From Phycisphaerales bacterium (GTDB taxonomy: Bacteria; Planctomycetota; Phycisphaerae; Phycisphaerales; UBA1924), in contig JAJDDH010000385.1 in assembly GCA_029260415.1 (NCBI GenBank), positions 1 to 7,014 on the forward strand: a stretch of DNA of 7,014 bases. The letters run 5' to 3'. The notes below the pieces were generated by a model, which saw only the letters and a program-made list of their open reading frames with translations, ran no database searches and was not told the DNA's origin. Shown one piece after another: positions 5,043-7,014 of this stretch (position 1 is its first letter; every line of letters starts with the position of its first letter). The translations under genes and the position numbers were made by a program.

Positions 5043-5828
5043 ATGCCCCTGCTCGAGGCGATCAATCTCCGCAAGAGCTACAACGACCGGGTCGTCGTCA
5101 ACGGCGTCTCGTTCGACGTCGAACGCGCCGAGATCGTCGGCCTCCTGGGTCGCAACGGCGCGGGCAAGACCACCAGCTTCCGCATGACCATCGGCATGAT
5201 TGAGGCCGACGACGGGCGCGTCTTCTTCGACGGCCAGGAGGTCACGGGCCTGCCCATGTACGAGCACGCCCGGCGCGGCATCGGCTACCTCTCCCAGGAA
5301 CCCAGCGTCTTCCAACGTCTCTCCTGCGAGCAGAACCTGCTGGCCATCCTCGAGACCCGCGGCCTGTCGCGGGTGGACCGCAAGAAAAAGGCCGCCGAGC
5401 TGCTCGAACGCTTCGGCCTGACGCACAAGGACAAGGTCCCCGCCCGCACCTGCTCGGGCGGCGAGCGCCGCAAGCTCGAGATCGCCCGGGCGCTCATAAC
5501 CGAGCCCAAGCTGATCCTGCTCGACGAGCCCTTCTCGGGCGTGGACCCGATCGCCGTGGAGCAGCTCCAGGTCGAGATCCGGGCGCTGGCCGACACGGGC
5601 ATCGCGTTCCTCATCACGGACCACAACGTGCAGCAGACGCTGCGGGTGTGCGACCGCTCGTGCATCATCGACTCGGGACGCAAGCTGGCCGAGGGCACGC
5701 CCAAGCAGCTGATCAACGACGAGATGGTGCGGCGCGTCTACCTGGGCAGCCTGTTCCGGGGCGACGAGTTCGACAAGCCCTACGAGGCGCCCACAACGGG
5801 CAAGCCCAAGCTCCGCCAGCGGGTCTAG
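5043..5828 (+). CDS. lptB: LPS export ABC transporter ATP-binding protein LptB
   Basis: LptB is the cytoplasmic ATPase that, with the LptFG membrane subunits and LptC, extracts lipopolysaccharide from the inner membrane and drives it across the periplasm. The 261-residue protein shows Walker A GRNGAGKTT (36-44), the Q-loop in GYLSQEPSVFQRLS (81-94), the signature CSGGERRK (137-144), Walker B LILLDEP (157-163, catalytic E162), D-loop GVD (166-168) and H-loop H194 in ITDHN. The blocks ARRGIGYLSQEPSVFQRLS, LLDEPFSGVDPI, ITDHNV and RRVYLG separate LptB from the related branched-chain amino acid ATPases. Two small oddities: the signature starts with Cys instead of Leu, and a hydrophilic tail of about 20 residues extends beyond the usual end after YLG..FR. 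The ATG at 5043 aligns with known LptB starts; the reading frame stays open far upstream, but there is no better start. The partner lpt genes are not in this window. The stop overlaps the convergent neighbour by four bases. Confidence 0.96.
   Translation: MPLLEAINLRKSYNDRVVVNGVSFDVERAEIVGLLGRNGAGKTTSFRMTIGMIEADDGRVFFDGQEVTGLPMYEHARRGIGYLSQEPSVFQRLSCEQNLLAILETRGLSRVDRKKKAAELLERFGLTHKDKVPARTCSGGERRKLEIARALITEPKLILLDEPFSGVDPIAVEQLQVEIRALADTGIAFLITDHNVQQTLRVCDRSCIIDSGRKLAEGTPKQLINDEMVRRVYLGSLFRGDEFDKPYEAPTTGKPKLRQRV
5825..5828. other. Shared CTAG: overlapping convergent stop codons
   Basis: CTAG gives TAG to lptB on the plus strand (5826-5828) and TAG to the beta-propeller gene on the minus strand (5827-5825). 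This repeats exactly the arrangement at 2721-2724. No hairpin with a T tract is visible around the junction. Confidence 0.95.
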
Positions 5829-7014
5829 TCATCGTCCGCGGGCGCCGGGACGACCATCGTCGCCCCGCCCACGCTCACCAGCACAAACCCGTCCACGCAC
5901 GTCACCATGCTGGGCGTGTCGTACAGGGGCAGCTCGTGCGTGGAGAGCAGCTTCGCGGACCCCGCGCTGAGCAGGTGCAGCTGCGCCACAGACCGCTCGC
6001 CCGGCGGGCGCACCTCGACGAGCGCGAGCGCGTCGCGCGTCACGCCAACCGGGAGCACGCCCCCCTGCGTGTCGAGCGCGTCCATCCCCACGAGAGACCC
6101 GTCGGGCTTGAAGATCGCGACCCCGCCCTCGCCGCTGATCAGAATCCGGTCGCCCAGCCTGCGGGCGTTGACCGGGCCCGTCGGGCGGACGCGCCCGTGC
6201 GTGTCCAGCTCGAGCGCGCTCAGACGCCCGTCGGTCGTGTCGCCGACCCACAGCTCGCGGTCGGCGTCGATGATCACGATCGTGTCGTCGAACAGGAACG
6301 CGCCACGCGAGCTCTCCGTCGCCAGGCCCGACATGACCCAGTTGATCCGCCCCTCGACCACGTTCATCGAGACCACCGCCCCGCTGAGCCCCGCGATCAG
6401 GTCCCCCGAGCCCGCGACCCGCACCCAGCGCACCTGCGACGACACGCCCTCGATGGGGCTGATGACCTCGCCCGTGCGCGCGTCCAGCGCCACGATCGTG
6501 GGCGCCTGCGTCGCGTCGGCGTTGAACACCTCGCCCCCGATCGCCACCACGCCCGAGCCCACGTCCAGGTCGTGCACCCGCGCCAGACGGGTGCGCTGCG
6601 TCCAGAGCTGGCGCCCGCTGCTCAGATCAAACGCCGCGGCACGCCCGGCGCGATCGCAGATCACCAGCGTCTGCTCCCCGATCGCGTGGACGATCGAGCT
6701 GGGCGAGACCGCCCCGTCGATCGGCGCGAGGAACTCGCCCCGGTCGTGCGCCCGCGCGGGCGTTCCCGCGGCCCGCTCGACCATCGACCCGAGCACCTCG
6801 CCCAGCGGACCAATCCGCCACTCGCGCCGCCCGTCAACCAGCGAGACCCGCTCGATCACGCCCCCCGCGTCCTGCGCCCAGTGTACGAGCGCGCTGTCGG
6901 GTGAGGCGTGCAGCAGCGTCGCCTCGCCCGGCGCGTCGCGGACCCACGCGCGCGTGAGGCGCCCGCCCGCCGATTGGTACAGCGCCAGCTCCCCCCGCTC
7001 GCGTGACTGCACCA
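5825..7014 (-). CDS. PQQ-like / WD40-type beta-propeller protein, C-terminal part
   Basis: About 396 residues are visible. The frame is open to the right edge, and the first visible possible start, a GTG at 7012, sits at the edge without an upstream site, so the true N-terminus is very probably outside the window. The sequence is a series of short beta-rich units with the PQQ-like pattern 'v.alD..tG...W': VSLVDGRREW, AAFDLSSGRQLW, IVALDARTGEVI and VVSMNVVEGRINW, plus degenerate blades such as GGVAIFKPDGSLVG. These repeats normally form a propeller that acts as a binding or scaffolding surface. Nothing visible shows quinoprotein dehydrogenase activity: I see no vicinal cysteines or cofactor-site motifs. 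The visible part has no membrane segment, and its cell location depends on the missing N-terminus. The C-terminus PAPADDD is acidic. The specific function is unknown. Confidence 0.85.
   Translation of the reverse strand, partial: VQSRERGELALYQSAGGRLTRAWVRDAPGEATLLHASPDSALVHWAQDAGGVIERVSLVDGRREWRIGPLGEVLGSMVERAAGTPARAHDRGEFLAPIDGAVSPSSIVHAIGEQTLVICDRAGRAAAFDLSSGRQLWTQRTRLARVHDLDVGSGVVAIGGEVFNADATQAPTIVALDARTGEVISPIEGVSSQVRWVRVAGSGDLIAGLSGAVVSMNVVEGRINWVMSGLATESSRGAFLFDDTIVIIDADRELWVGDTTDGRLSALELDTHGRVRPTGPVNARRLGDRILISGEGGVAIFKPDGSLVGMDALDTQGGVLPVGVTRDALALVEVRPPGERSVAQLHLLSAGSAKLLSTHELPLYDTPSMVTCVDGFVLVSVGGATMVVPAPADDD

Noticed and set aside
4974..5624. Minus-strand open frame of 216 codons opposite lptB
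   Set aside because: It is antisense to an unambiguous ABC ATPase and shows no domain or ribosome site of its own.
3930..5828. A 632-codon plus-strand frame ending with lptB, suggesting a large fusion
   Set aside because: The part before 5043 is Arg/His/Gln/Pro-rich low-complexity translation antisense to the membrane-protein gene and out of frame with the DUF4870 gene. LptB homology begins exactly at the ATG at 5043.

Overview
The window is high-GC DNA (clearly above 60%) packed with genes. It looks like a chromosomal segment of a planctomycete, most probably a member of Phycisphaerae. The best clue is the C-terminus of the secreted protein at 1885-2724. It carries two repeats of the 'aDla.P.G.lDFsDV.aFL..F' type ending in GCP, a surface-protein tail I know from Phycisphaerales. 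A Gram-negative-type LptB (5043-5828) fits an organism with an outer membrane. The taxonomic placement is inferred from these sequence features only.

Layout from left to right. (1) 1-505, minus strand: the N-terminal 168 residues of succinyl-CoA ligase alpha subunit (sucD), running off the left edge and carrying two in-frame insertions. (2) 506-642: a divergent promoter region. (3) 643-1779, plus: a two-domain protein, an archaeal-adenylate-kinase-like (AdkA-like) P-loop domain with a degenerate Walker A followed by a nucleoside 2-deoxyribosyltransferase-like domain. (4) 1885-2724, plus: a secreted protein with a dockerin-like tail. (5) 2721-4493, minus: a large polytopic membrane protein with a soluble C-terminal domain. 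(6) 4494-4581: a second divergent promoter region. (7) 4582-5004, plus: a small DUF4870-type membrane protein. (8) 5043-5828, plus: lptB, the ATPase of lipopolysaccharide export, apparently read from a leaderless transcript. (9) 5825-7014, minus: the C-terminal part of a PQQ-like beta-propeller protein, running off the right edge.

The genes mostly look like independent housekeeping or envelope units rather than one pathway. Orientation alternates (- + + - + + -), giving two divergent and two convergent junctions. Both convergent pairs overlap by exactly four bases through one CTAG palindrome that supplies a TAG stop to each strand. There is no space for, or sign of, a classical hairpin-plus-U-tract terminator there. 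I see no mobile elements, CRISPR arrays, tRNA or rRNA genes, and no intergenic stretch longer than about 140 bases. The most unusual item is the AdkA-like/deoxyribosyltransferase-like fusion, whose domain combination and altered P-loop suggest an uncharacterised nucleotide-handling or nucleotide-sensing protein.
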